A stretch of DNA of 64,000 nucleotides from Kitasatospora sp. DSM 101779 (GTDB lineage: Bacteria > Actinomycetota > Actinomycetes > Streptomycetales > Streptomycetaceae). Both the position numbers and the translations under genes were made by a program. This document shows, piece by piece, positions 53,477-61,375 of this stretch; the first letter of the stretch is position 1, and each line of letters starts with the position of its first letter. Under the pieces are notes generated by a model. It saw only the letters and a list, made by a program, of their open reading frames with translations, was not told the DNA's origin and ran no database searches. The stretch is taken from positions 4,304,443 to 4,368,442 of the forward strand of contig NZ_JAHTIK010000001.1 in assembly GCF_025655475.1 (NCBI RefSeq). Reading direction: 5' to 3'.

Positions 53477-53897
53477 CGGTGTCGTTCCTTCTCGCGTTCG
53501 GGCCGACGGCCGGGGAAGCGGCTTTGTGCGGAAGGTATGTGACGGTTCGTGGCATGAACGTTGCAGCCGCATTGCACCGTGTTGCACGGGAGCTGACGGT
53601 GTCTCGTCAAACATTTGTACGGGCCGGAATCGATGCTGCTCAGACGAGCGGTGCCCGCCCGGAGGCCGATCGGCTTCTTCTATGGCTCCCATGCAATGCG
53701 GCGATGGCGCTCGCTGCCGCCGACCCGTGGTGGTTAGCGTGGAAAACAGGCCGCCCGACACCAGGGAGCGGGACCGACGAGCGGCACCGGGCACGGCACC
53801 GCAGCGCGGACGACACCGCGGCGAGGTGCCCGCCCCCGGCGCCGCGACGCCGTGGACCGCCCCCGGGCGGACCACGGTGCGAACACGGGGGCAAGCC
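53477..53897. promoter_or_regulatory. Divergent control region with TTGCA direct repeats
   Basis: 421 bp between the haloperoxidase-like gene and the SARP gene. TTGCA occurs at 53561-53565, 53572-53576 and 53582-53586, spaced 11 and 10 bp. This is the one-helical-turn spacing of SARP heptad repeats. The rest holds no supported gene. A TTAGCGT box near 53734 could be the SARP promoter -10. Confidence 0.6.
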
Positions 53898-54839
53898 ATG
53901 ATCCAAGCACTTCCGGGCGGCGCCGGCATCCGCAGCGTCGCCACCGCCGGGGGCGGCCAGGCGCGTCGGAGCGCCGCGGCCGAACTCCCTCCACCACCAC
54001 CGCGCCCACGCGCCCTGCGGCCCGCCGACGGCCCGGACGGCCCTCGCCCGTGCCCGGCCAGGGGGGTGCGGATCGACCTGCTGGGCGGCTTCGCGCTGCA
54101 CCTCGACGGCGAGGAGGTCCAACCGGGCATCGGCGCCCGCCGCCTGCTCGCCCTGCTCGCCGTCGAACCCGGCGGCCTCACCCGCGCCAGGGCCGCCGCC
54201 GTCCTCTGGCCGGGCCTGGAACCCGCCCGCGCCGGAGCGGCACTGCGCACCGCGCTGCACCGGCTCCCCGGCTGCCGCGCCGACCTGCTGCACGAAGGCC
54301 GGGAACGGCTCCGGCTCGCCCCGGACGTGGCCACCGACCTGGGCGAACTGCGCGCCACCGCCACCCGGGTGCTCAACCTCGCGCTCCCCCTGGACGCCGA
54401 GGAACTCGGCCGGGCCGCCGCCTGCGACTTCGGCCACGACCTGCTGCCCGACTGGGAGGAGGACTGGCTCGACCACCACCGGATGCGCTGGCGCGAACAG
54501 CGCCTGCACACCCTGGAGGCACTCTCCTTCCGGCTCGTCCAGGCCGGCTGGGTGGGCGCCGCGGTGGACGCCGCACTGATCGCCATCCACGCCGACAACC
54601 TGCGCGAGAGCGCACACGAGACGCTGGTCGCCGCCTACTTGGCGGCCGGCAACCGGATCGCCGCCACCACCTACCGGGCCACCTACCGGGACCTGCTCCG
54701 GCGGGAGCTCGGCGGCCGCGAGCCGGCGGCCCGCGACACGGGCGGCCGGCCCGGCGGGCCGCACGACGGCGGCGAGCAGGGCATCCGCAGCCTGCGAAGC
54801 CTGCACCGGCCCTCCACGGGCCGCCAGGACGCCCCCTAG
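53898..54839 (+). CDS. SARP-family activator (OmpR-type HTH plus BTAD)
   Basis: 313 aa from ATG 53898. A Pro-rich lead of ~55 residues is followed by a winged-HTH region (RIDLLGGFALHLDGEEVQPG, RRLLALLAVEPGGLTRARAAAVLWPG, LRTALHRLPG) and the bacterial transcriptional-activation domain (DFGHDLLPDWEEDWLDHHRMRW, HTLEALSFRLVQAG, LRESAHETLVAAYLAAGNRIAA, YRATYRDLLRRELG). SARPs switch on antibiotic clusters by binding direct repeats. It is divergent from the haloperoxidase-like gene next to TTGCA repeats, so it probably activates the mutase cluster. Its TAG stop is part of a CTAG that borders MITE copy C. Confidence 0.87.
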   Translation: MIQALPGGAGIRSVATAGGGQARRSAAAELPPPPPRPRALRPADGPDGPRPCPARGVRIDLLGGFALHLDGEEVQPGIGARRLLALLAVEPGGLTRARAAAVLWPGLEPARAGAALRTALHRLPGCRADLLHEGRERLRLAPDVATDLGELRATATRVLNLALPLDAEELGRAAACDFGHDLLPDWEEDWLDHHRMRWREQRLHTLEALSFRLVQAGWVGAAVDAALIAIHADNLRESAHETLVAAYLAAGNRIAATTYRATYRDLLRRELGGREPAARDTGGRPGGPHDGGEQGIRSLRSLHRPSTGRQDAP

Positions 54840-54924
54840 CCAGGGCCTGTCTTCAAAAGGCACTCGGGAGGTCGTTCAGGGGCGCGTGAAAGGACCCCCC
54901 GAGCGCACTTGGAAGAACTCCCAG
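54836..54924 (+). mobile_element. MITE-like repeat, copy C (short)
   Basis: From CTAG, CCAGGGCCTGTCTTCAAAAGG, through TCGTTCAGGGGCGCGTG, to CTTGGAAGAACTCCC. The left end is nearly identical to copy A (33028 on) and the right end is its imperfect inverted partner. Only about 80 bp remain, so it is an internally deleted form. The CTAG at its left edge provides the stop codon of the SARP gene. Confidence 0.65.
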
Positions 54925-55039
54925 GACCCGTCCGCGCGGCCACCCACACCGCTCCGCCCGCTGGACCGCGGGCCGGTGCGCCCTGCCCGCGCAGACCCGT
55001 CCCGACCCGTCATCAGCCGTGTTCTGGAGGCAATGCGTC

Positions 55040-55576
55040 GTGACCGTGACCCCCGAGCTCAAGCCGCCCGGCCCGCTGCTGTCCGCCGCGCCCGCGCCGC
55101 AGACCCTGACCGCCCGCCTGCGCCCCGCCCTGCACCGCTGGGGCCTGACCCTGCTGCGGGCCGGACTCGGCGTGCTGTACGTGTGGTTCGGCATTCTGAA
55201 GATCATCGACCGCAGCCCGGCTGGCGTCCTGGTGACCGGCACCATCCCCGGCCACCCCGGCGGCTGGGTGGTCCCCGCCCTCGGCTGGGTCGAGGTGCTG
55301 CTCGGCCTCTGGCTGCTCTCAGGTCGCGGCCTGGTGGTCGCCCTGCCGGTGCTCGGCGCCCACCTGTGCGGCACCTTCGGCGTTTTGCTGTTCATGCCCG
55401 GCACCGCCTTCGACGACGGCAACCCGCTGCTGCTCACCCTGGTCGGCGAGTTCGTGGTGAAGAACCTGGTGCTGCTCGCCGCCGTCCTGGTGGTCACCAC
55501 CGGCTCCCGCCGACGGCCGGACGACGCGGGCCAGGCCCTGGTGCCCGCCGCGGCGGGCGGGGATGCGGAGCCGTAA
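55040..55576 (+). CDS. DoxX-like membrane protein
   Basis: 178 aa from GTG 55040 with GGAGG 9 bp upstream. After ~30 cytosolic residues there are four membrane helices. WGLTLLRAGLGVLYVWFGILKII and VVPALGWVEVLLGLWLLSGRG, then VVALPVLGAHLCGTFGVLLFM and FVVKNLVLLAAVLVVTTG give a DoxX/SURF4-like pattern. Relatives take part in membrane redox or quinone-linked chemistry, but most are uncharacterised. It lies between MITE copy C and the GNAT gene, with no overlap to either. Confidence 0.7.
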   Translation: MTVTPELKPPGPLLSAAPAPQTLTARLRPALHRWGLTLLRAGLGVLYVWFGILKIIDRSPAGVLVTGTIPGHPGGWVVPALGWVEVLLGLWLLSGRGLVVALPVLGAHLCGTFGVLLFMPGTAFDDGNPLLLTLVGEFVVKNLVLLAAVLVVTTGSRRRPDDAGQALVPAAAGGDAEP

Positions 55577-55649
55577 ACGCTTTGCGGCGCAGGCCGGATG
55601 CTGCCTACGGTCGCCGGGCCGCCGTCCGCCTGCAGCGCCTGGAGCCGCC

Positions 55650-56531
55650 GTGCCGATCCGCCTCACCGTCCTCACCGATCCCTCCGCCGGCCCGTACCGG
55701 CGCCGGACCGCCTGGCTCGCCGCCGACGGCGACGGGGTGCCGGTGGGATCGGCCTTCCTGCGGCTGTCCGACCGTGAGGAGCAGTCCCGGCTGGCCGAGG
55801 TGGAGATCACCGTGCACCCGGCCGAGCGCCGCCGCGGCACCGGAAGCCTGCTGCTGGAGGCCGCCGCCGCGGCCGCGCGGGCGGACGGCCGGGAGATCCT
55901 GCTCGCGGTGGCGGAGGAGGGCGACCCCGGCGAGGCCTTCCTCGCCGCCCGCGGGCTGCGTCGGGTGCTGGTCCTGGTCGAGGCGCGGCTGCCGCTGGCC
56001 GACACGGACGAGGCGGAGCTCGCCGCCCGCGTCGAACGGCCGTACCCCGGCTACCGGTTGGTGGACTGGGACGGCGCCGTCCCGGACGATCTGCTGGAGC
56101 GCTACCTGGCCGCCCGCCCGGCGATGGACGACATGCCGGTCGGTGCAACGGGCCACGCCCCGGTCCGCTGGACGGCGGAGCGGCTGCGTCTCGCGGCCGA
56201 ACAGGTCGCCGAGCGCGGGGACCTGCTGCACACCGTCGCCGTGCTGTCCGAGGAGGACGGCGCCATGGTGGCCTTCACCGAACTGGTGGTGCCGGGCGAC
56301 GGCACCGGCGACGGGCAGCACTACGGCACGGGCGTGCTGCCCGCCCACCGCGGCCGCGGCCTGACCGGCTGGATGAAGGCGGCGTCGATCGGCAACGCCC
56401 GCCGCCGGCACCCGGCGCTGGAGGGCCTGATGACCGACACCGCGGAGGAGAACACGCCGATGCGGCGCGCCAACGATGCCTTCGGCTACCGTCAGACGCG
56501 CCGCCTCTGCCACTACCGGCTGGACCTGTAG
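55650..56531 (+). CDS. Tandem GNAT acetyltransferase
   Basis: 293 aa from GTG 55650 with GGAG 5 bp upstream. The first GNAT unit has LAEVEITVHPAERRRGTGSLLLEAAAA (the acetyl-CoA R/QxxGxG/A loop) and DPGEAFLAARGLRRV. The second has MVAFTELVVPGD, YGTGVLPAHRGRGLTGWMKAASI and ENTPMRRANDAFGYRQTRRLCHY. It is a double-domain N-acetyltransferase of the type often found in streptomycetes, acting on a small amine or antibiotic; the substrate is unknown. It is convergent with terD with a 6-bp gap. Confidence 0.87.
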   Translation: MPIRLTVLTDPSAGPYRRRTAWLAADGDGVPVGSAFLRLSDREEQSRLAEVEITVHPAERRRGTGSLLLEAAAAAARADGREILLAVAEEGDPGEAFLAARGLRRVLVLVEARLPLADTDEAELAARVERPYPGYRLVDWDGAVPDDLLERYLAARPAMDDMPVGATGHAPVRWTAERLRLAAEQVAERGDLLHTVAVLSEEDGAMVAFTELVVPGDGTGDGQHYGTGVLPAHRGRGLTGWMKAASIGNARRRHPALEGLMTDTAEENTPMRRANDAFGYRQTRRLCHYRLDL

Positions 56532-56537
56532 GACGGA

Positions 56538-57113
56538 TCAGACGTTGACGCCGTAGTCCAGCGCGATGCCGCGCAGACCCGAGGCGTAGCCCTGGCCGAT
56601 CGCGCGGAACTTCCAGTCCGTGCCGTACCGGTAGAGCTCGCCGAAGACCATCGCGGTCTCGCTGGAGGCGTCCTCGGAGAGGTCGTAGCGGGCGACCTCG
56701 CGGCCGGTGGCCTGGTCGACCACGCGGATGAAGGCGTTGCGGACCTGGCCGAAGTTCTGCAGCCGGCTCTCGGCGTCGTAGATCGACACCGGGAAGACGA
56801 TCTTCGAGACGGCGAGCGGCACGGCGACCAGGTCGACCTTGATCTGCTCGTCGTCGCCGTCGCCGCCACCGGTCAGGTTGTCGCCGCTGTGCTCGACCGA
56901 ACCGTCCGGGCTGGCCAGGTTGTTGTAGAAGACGAAGTGCTGGTCGGTCATCACCCGGCCGTTCTCGCCGCACAGCAGGGCGCTGGCGTCGAGGTCGAAG
57001 TCGGCGCCCGTGGTCGAGCGGACGTCCCAGCCGAGGCCGACGATGACCGACGTCAGGCCCGGGGCCTCCTTGCTCAGCGAGACGTTGCCGCCCTTGGCCA
57101 GCGAGACTCCCAT
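56538..57113 (-). CDS. TerD-family protein
   Basis: 191 aa. MGVSLAKGGNVSLSKEAPGL and VIVGLGWDVRSTTGADFDLDASALL are the family start. GDNLTGGGDGDDEQIKVDL binds Ca2+, and VFGELYRYGTDWKFRAIGQGYASGL is the conserved C-terminal block. TerD proteins are cytosolic, calcium-binding and linked to tellurite and stress resistance and, in streptomycetes, to differentiation. It is a single copy without other ter genes nearby. It is divergent from the BlaI-type gene, which has an operator palindrome in the shared upstream region. Confidence 0.94.
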   Translation of the reverse strand: MGVSLAKGGNVSLSKEAPGLTSVIVGLGWDVRSTTGADFDLDASALLCGENGRVMTDQHFVFYNNLASPDGSVEHSGDNLTGGGDGDDEQIKVDLVAVPLAVSKIVFPVSIYDAESRLQNFGQVRNAFIRVVDQATGREVARYDLSEDASSETAMVFGELYRYGTDWKFRAIGQGYASGLRGIALDYGVNV

Positions 57114-57182
57114 GGCTTCCCCTCCCGGAGTGCCGCACCGGGCCCGTCCGCCCGGCCGATCCGATCACTGTGAGCCATGAAT

Positions 57183-57196
57183 CTACAGCACTGTAG
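57183..57196. promoter_or_regulatory. CTACAG-CA-CTGTAG palindrome upstream of terD and blaI
   Basis: A perfect 6-2-6 palindrome containing the TACA/TGTA halves of BlaI/MecI operators, 70 bp before terD and 149 bp before the BlaI-type gene. A TAGGAT -10-like box for the latter lies near 57266. Confidence 0.6.
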
Positions 57197-57344
57197 AGGC
57201 AGGATGGGCCGTTCCCGGCGCCCTGACGCGGCCTCAGTGGACGGGCCGGACCGAACCGCTCAGTAGGATGGCGGCGCCGTCGCACCCGCGGCGCGCAGCA
57301 GCGGGCGGGCACGGGCCCTGCCGGGACGCACGGGAGGCGCCGCG

Positions 57345-57800
57345 ATGCCCCAGGAGCGCGAGCCCTCCGACGGTGGCTTCCGGGCCCGCCGCCGCGGCCA
57401 GGGCGAGCTGGAGGCCCAGGTGCTGGAGGTGCTGCGGGAGGCGCCGGGGCCGGCCACCGCGGGCTGGGTCCAGCAGCGCCTGGACGGCGGACTCGCCTAC
57501 ACCACCGTCGTCACCATCCTCTCCCGGCTGCACGCCAAGAAGGCCGTCTCGCGCACCCGTTCCGGCCGCTCGTACCACTGGCAGGCCGCCGCCGACGCGG
57601 CCGGACTGGCCGCCCTGAAGATGCGCCGGGTGCTCGACAGCGAGGCCGACCGCGACGCGGTGCTCGCCAGCTTCGTCTCCGCGCTGCTCCCGCACGACGA
57701 GGTGCTGCTGCGGGCCCTGCTGGACAGCGCCTCGGACGGCGCGGTGCAGCCCGCCGGCGGCGACCCGGAGCGCGACGGGCCGGCCCACCGCGAGGGCTGA
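57345..57800 (+). CDS. BlaI/MecI-family repressor
   Basis: 151 aa. The winged HTH is LEAQVLEVLREAPGPATAGWVQQRL, then AYTTVVTILSRLHAKKAVSRTRSGRSYHWQ. The C-terminal dimer/cleavage part includes KMRRVLDSEADRDAVLASFVSALLPHDEVLLRALL. Such repressors are inactivated by an M56-type sensor protease, which is the very next gene (3-bp gap). The regulated genes are unknown; autoregulation through the CTACAGCACTGTAG palindrome is likely. Confidence 0.9.
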   Translation: MPQEREPSDGGFRARRRGQGELEAQVLEVLREAPGPATAGWVQQRLDGGLAYTTVVTILSRLHAKKAVSRTRSGRSYHWQAAADAAGLAALKMRRVLDSEADRDAVLASFVSALLPHDEVLLRALLDSASDGAVQPAGGDPERDGPAHREG

Positions 57801-57803
57801 GCC

Positions 57804-58748
57804 GTGGGCGTCTTCGTCTTCCTCTTCCTGCCGCTGGTCCTGCCGCTGACCGCCCTGCCGATCTCCCGGCTCGCCGAGCAGCACCTGCACCCGCGCGCCG
57901 CGACCCGGCTGCTGACCGGCTTCGGCCTCGCCATGGCCGGGTGCAGCGCGCTCTGCCTCGGCCTGCTCGGCGTGCTGGGGACGGCGCAGATCCCCGGCAA
58001 CCCGCTGCCGGACAGCTGGTCCGACCCCGGGGTGCGCGACATGGTGCCGTTCCACGTGGAGGTGGGTGCGGCCTCGATCGGAATGCTCGCCGTGGTGCTC
58101 GGTGCGGTGGCCCGCACTCTGGCGGGCCGGCTGCGGGTCGCCGCCCGGGCCCGCCGCGCCGTCGCCGACCTCCCCGCGGGGGACGGGCCCGCCGTCCTGC
58201 CCGACGACCGCCCGTACGCCTACGCGCTGCCGGGCGGGCCAGGCCGGATCGTGGTCTCCACCGGCATGATGGCGCACCTGGCCGAGGACGAGCGGGCGGC
58301 CCTGCTCGCCCACGAGCAGGCCCATCTGACGCACCGCCACCACCGCTACCTGCTGGCCACCCGGCTGGCCGCCTGCGTGAACCCGTTCCTGCGGCCGCTG
58401 CACCGGGCGGTGGCGTACTCCACCGAGCGGTGGGCCGACGAGGAGGCCGCGGGCGCGGTCGGCGACCGCCGGACGACGGCCCGGGCGGTCGCCCGGGCGG
58501 CCCTGGTCGCGCACCACGCGGTGCTGCCGGGGCTGCCGGCCTTCGCCGACCCCGCTCCCGGTCCGGTGCCGCGCCGGGTGGCGGCGCTGCTCGGCCCGGT
58601 GCCGTCCGGCCGCGCCTGGCCGCCCACGGACAGTCCGGCGGGCCCGGCCGCGATGCTGGCCGCGGCGGGCACCGCCGTCTCCGCGCTCTCCGCCCTGAAC
58701 GCGGCCACCGCGCTGCTGCTGGTGCTCAAGGCCGCCACCCCGCTGTGA
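57804..58748 (+). CDS. M56-family (BlaR1-like) membrane metallopeptidase
   Basis: 314 aa from GTG 57804. There are membrane helices at the start (FVFLFLPLVLPLTALPI), around residues 35-60 and 90-110, and at the C-terminus (MLAAAGTAVSALSALNAATALLL). The zinc site is LLAHEQAHLTHRHH near residue 172 (HExxH), with ERWADEEAAG downstream supplying the third ligand. There is no penicillin-binding sensor domain, so it is the short actinobacterial form. It forms a two-gene repressor-protease unit with the BlaI-type gene. Confidence 0.9.
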   Translation: MGVFVFLFLPLVLPLTALPISRLAEQHLHPRAATRLLTGFGLAMAGCSALCLGLLGVLGTAQIPGNPLPDSWSDPGVRDMVPFHVEVGAASIGMLAVVLGAVARTLAGRLRVAARARRAVADLPAGDGPAVLPDDRPYAYALPGGPGRIVVSTGMMAHLAEDERAALLAHEQAHLTHRHHRYLLATRLAACVNPFLRPLHRAVAYSTERWADEEAAGAVGDRRTTARAVARAALVAHHAVLPGLPAFADPAPGPVPRRVAALLGPVPSGRAWPPTDSPAGPAAMLAAAGTAVSALSALNAATALLLVLKAATPL

Positions 58749-58900
58749 CCGCGCGCCGCCGTGACCACCTCGCCGCGGTCACGGCCGCGGCGCCGTGACG
58801 GCGGGCGGGGCGGGCCGGTCGGGGTCGGGCGCCGTCCGGGTCAAGTCCGGGCAAAGTACGATCGGCCCCCTCACCACCCGAATCGGTAAGGAGAGCACCG

Positions 58901-59659
58901 ATGGTGTTCAAGCGGCTTCTCGGCGCGCTGGGCGTCGGCGGACCCACCGTGGACACGGTCCTGTCCACGCCGACCGTGCACCCCGGCGGCACGATCCACG
59001 GCCAGGTCAACCTGGTCGGCGGCGAGCGCGAAGCGGAGATCAACGGCATCACCCTCAGCCTGGTCGCCCGGGTCGAGGTCGAGTACGAGGACCACGAGGG
59101 CCACACCAACAAGACCTTCGCCTCCACGACGGTCAGCGGCCCGCTGCGGCTGGCTGCGGGCGAGCACCGCGCCGTCCCGTTCGCCTTCCCGGTGCCGTTC
59201 GAGGCTCCGGCGACCTCCATCGCCGGCCAGCACCTGGCGGGCATGGCGCTCGGCGTGCGCACCGAGGTGGACATCGCCGGCCAGCTGGACAAGGGCGACG
59301 CCGACCCGCTGGCGGTCGAGGCCCTGCCGGTGCAGCAGCGGGTGCTGGACGCCCTGCTGGCGCTCGGCTTCCGCTTCACCCGGGCCGACCTGGAGGCCGG
59401 CCACATCCGCGGCACCCGGCAGACGCTGCCCTTCTACCAGGAGATCGAGTTCCGGGCGGCGCCGCAGTACGCGCACCGCTGCAACGAGATCGAGGTGACC
59501 TTCATCGCCGACGCGTACGGCGTCGAGGTCGTCCTGGAGTTCGACAAGCGCGGCTTCCTGCACGGCGGCGACTCGGTGCGCACCTACCACCTCGACCACG
59601 CGGCGGCCCAGCAGGATCTGACGCCCGTGGTGGACGGCTGGATCCGCGCCGCGCTGTAG
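58901..59659 (+). CDS. Spo0M-like sporulation-control protein
   Basis: 252 aa. MVFKRLLGALGVGGPTVDTVL, then HPGGTIHGQVNLVGGEREAEINGITLSLVARVE, HRAVPFAFPVPFEAPAT, VRTEVDIAGQLDKGDADPL and VLDALLALGFRFTRADLEAG form the arrestin-like fold of the Spo0M family. In Bacillus it controls sporulation; in streptomycetes it is a conserved protein of unclear role. It is probably cytosolic. A very strong bidirectional terminator separates it from ohr. ATG 58901 has AAGGAGAGC upstream. Confidence 0.9.
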   Translation: MVFKRLLGALGVGGPTVDTVLSTPTVHPGGTIHGQVNLVGGEREAEINGITLSLVARVEVEYEDHEGHTNKTFASTTVSGPLRLAAGEHRAVPFAFPVPFEAPATSIAGQHLAGMALGVRTEVDIAGQLDKGDADPLAVEALPVQQRVLDALLALGFRFTRADLEAGHIRGTRQTLPFYQEIEFRAAPQYAHRCNEIEVTFIADAYGVEVVLEFDKRGFLHGGDSVRTYHLDHAAAQQDLTPVVDGWIRAAL

Positions 59660-59677
59660 CGCCACCGGCACACGGGA

Positions 59678-59724
59678 AACGGCGGACCGCCGGGGCACTC
59701 TCCCTGCCCCGGCGGTCCGCCGTT
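59678..59724. terminator. Perfect 20-bp bidirectional terminator
   Basis: AACGGCGGACCGCCGGGGCA with an exact complement after a 7-nt loop, followed by CTCTTT. It lies between the convergent Spo0M-like and ohr genes. Confidence 0.93.
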
Positions 59725-59756
59725 CTCTTTCCCCCGGTTCCCCCGTTCCGCGGCGG

Positions 59757-60167
59757 TTACTCGACGATCAGCTCGACCGGGATGTTGCCGCGGGTGGCCT
59801 TGGAGTAGGGGCAGACCTCGTGGGCCTGCTTGACCAGCAGCTCGGCGGTCTCGCCGGCGAGCGCCTCGGGCACCTCGACGCGCAGCACCACGGAGAGGCC
59901 GAAGCCGGTGTCGTCCTTGCCGATGTTGACCTCGGCGGTCACCGAGATGTCGCCGGTGTCGACCTTCGACTGCCGGCCGACCAGGCCGAGGGCGCTGGCG
60001 AAGCACGCCGCGTAGCCCGCCGCGAAGAGCTGCTCGGGGTTGGTGCCCTGGCCGTTGCCACCGAGCGCGGGCGGCATCGCCAGCGCCAGGTCGATCTGCC
60101 CGTCGGAGCTCACGGCCCGGCCCTCACGGCCGTTGGCGGTGGCGACAGCGGTGTACAGCGCGTCCAT
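59757..60167 (-). CDS. ohr: Organic hydroperoxide resistance protein Ohr
   Basis: 136 aa. NPEQLFAAGYAACFASALGLVGRQ carries the first catalytic Cys, and KQAHEVCPYSKATRGNI carries the second, the Ohr/OsmC pair that reduces organic peroxides. The start MDALYTAVATANGREGRAVSSDG is typical. It is divergent from the MarR-type OhrR gene with direct operator-like repeats between them, the classical ohr-ohrR arrangement. Cytosolic peroxidase. Confidence 0.95.
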   Translation of the reverse strand: MDALYTAVATANGREGRAVSSDGQIDLALAMPPALGGNGQGTNPEQLFAAGYAACFASALGLVGRQSKVDTGDISVTAEVNIGKDDTGFGLSVVLRVEVPEALAGETAELLVKQAHEVCPYSKATRGNIPVELIVE

Positions 60168-60238
60168 GGACCCGTCCTCTTCCCACATCGGATCGGCGGC
60201 CGGAGGTCCCGGCTGCCCCGTGACCACAAGTAGAGCAC

Positions 60239-60265
60239 ACAACTAAATTGGGCACAACTCAAATG
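60239..60265. promoter_or_regulatory. Probable OhrR operator
   Basis: Direct repeats ACAACTAAATTG (60239-60250) and ACAACTCAAATG (60254-60265), 10 of 12 bases alike, 15 bp apart. They are in the most AT-rich part of the ohr-ohrR intergenic region and end 26 bp before the ohrR start. Confidence 0.7.
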
Positions 60266-60291
60266 CCGGCGACCCGGCTATCCTGGGAGCC

Positions 60292-60762
60292 ATGACCGCA
60301 CTGCCAGCGGTGCCCGAGGAGGACCTGCTCCGCCTCGACCGCCACATCTGCTTCTCGCTGCACGCGGCCTCGCGCGCCTTCGACAGCGTGTACCGGATCG
60401 TCCTCAAGGACCTCGGCCTCACCTACCCGCAGTACCTGGTGATGCTGGTGCTCTGGGAGCACGGCGACCTGCCGGTGAAGAAGATCGGCGAGCGGCTGCG
60501 GCTCGACTCCGGCACCCTCTCCCCGCTGATCAAGCGGCTGGAGGCGGCCGGCCGGGTGCGCCGCGAACGCAGCGCCGAGGACGAGCGCTCCGTCACCGTC
60601 CGCCTCACCGAGGAGGGCGCCGCCCTGCGCGAACAGGCGCTGGAGGCCGTGCCCCGCCGCATCCTGCGCTCCTCCTCGGTCACCGTCGAGGAGCTCGCCC
60701 AGCTCCAGCAGCTGCTCGGCCGGATCACCACCGCCCTGGACGAGGCCGCTGCCACGCTCTGA
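60292..60762 (+). CDS. ohrR: MarR-family peroxide sensor OhrR
   Basis: 156 aa. It starts LDRHICFSLHAASRAFDSVYR, with the Cys of HICFSLHA in the sensing position of OhrR. The winged HTH runs LGLTYPQYLVMLVLWEHGDLPVKKIGERLRLDSGTLSPLIKRLEAAGRV. Peroxide oxidises the Cys and releases the DNA, inducing ohr. Divergent from ohr. Only one N-terminal Cys is seen, so it is probably of the one-Cys type. Confidence 0.92.
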   Translation: MTALPAVPEEDLLRLDRHICFSLHAASRAFDSVYRIVLKDLGLTYPQYLVMLVLWEHGDLPVKKIGERLRLDSGTLSPLIKRLEAAGRVRRERSAEDERSVTVRLTEEGAALREQALEAVPRRILRSSSVTVEELAQLQQLLGRITTALDEAAATL

Positions 60763-60867
60763 GCCCGCACCGCGCCACCCGGACGGCGCCGGGCCGGCCC
60801 CACCCGTCCGGGTGACGGCCCGTGAGCCGCCGGCGCGGCGCCCCGGGCGCGTGGTCGGCTGGGCGCC

Positions 60868-61320
60868 GTGCGCACCCTGCTCGCGGCCCTCGCCGCTCTG
60901 GCCCTCGCGGCCGCCCCCGCATCCGCAGCCGCCCCTGCACCTGTGCCCGCGGGCCCCGGTCCGAGCGCCGCGGCGACCGCCGGTGACGCGGCGCTGGTGC
61001 GGGACTTCCTGGCCGCGTACCGGGACGCCGTACGCGGCAGCGACCCCGGCCTGACCCCCTCCGAGGTGCGTGCCGAGTGGCTCGCCCCGGAGCTGAACGC
61101 CCGCCTCGACGCATGGCGGGCCGGCCACCCCGGCGCCGACCCGGTCTTCCGGGCGGCCACCGCCCCGGACTCCTGGGCGGCCCGCCCCGCGGGCTCGGCC
61201 GGCGGGCTCGCCCTGGTCACCGTCGACGAGCAGTGGGCCGGCGGCGCGGTGCTGCGGGTCAGGTACGCCGTGCGGCAGTCCGACCGGACGGTCGCCGACC
61301 TCCGGGACACCGCCGGCTGA
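60868..61320 (+). CDS. Small secreted protein of unknown function
   Basis: 150 aa from GTG 60868. A signal peptide (RTLLAALAALALAAAPASAAA) is followed by a Pro/Ala linker, then a domain of ~105 residues (ALVRDFLAAYRDAVRGSDPG, PSEVRAEWLAPELNARLDAWRAGH, GGLALVTVDEQWAGGAVLRVRYAV) that looks like an NTF2/SnoaL-like fold. No catalytic motif is evident. It is likely exported to the cell surface or medium. It lies 105 bp downstream of ohrR and is not clearly part of its unit. Confidence 0.65.
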   Translation: MRTLLAALAALALAAAPASAAAPAPVPAGPGPSAAATAGDAALVRDFLAAYRDAVRGSDPGLTPSEVRAEWLAPELNARLDAWRAGHPGADPVFRAATAPDSWAARPAGSAGGLALVTVDEQWAGGAVLRVRYAVRQSDRTVADLRDTAG

Positions 61321-61375
61321 TTCCCCGTCCGGCCGGGCTGGCGTTGACGTCCGGGGCAAGGTCTACCGTCGGGGC

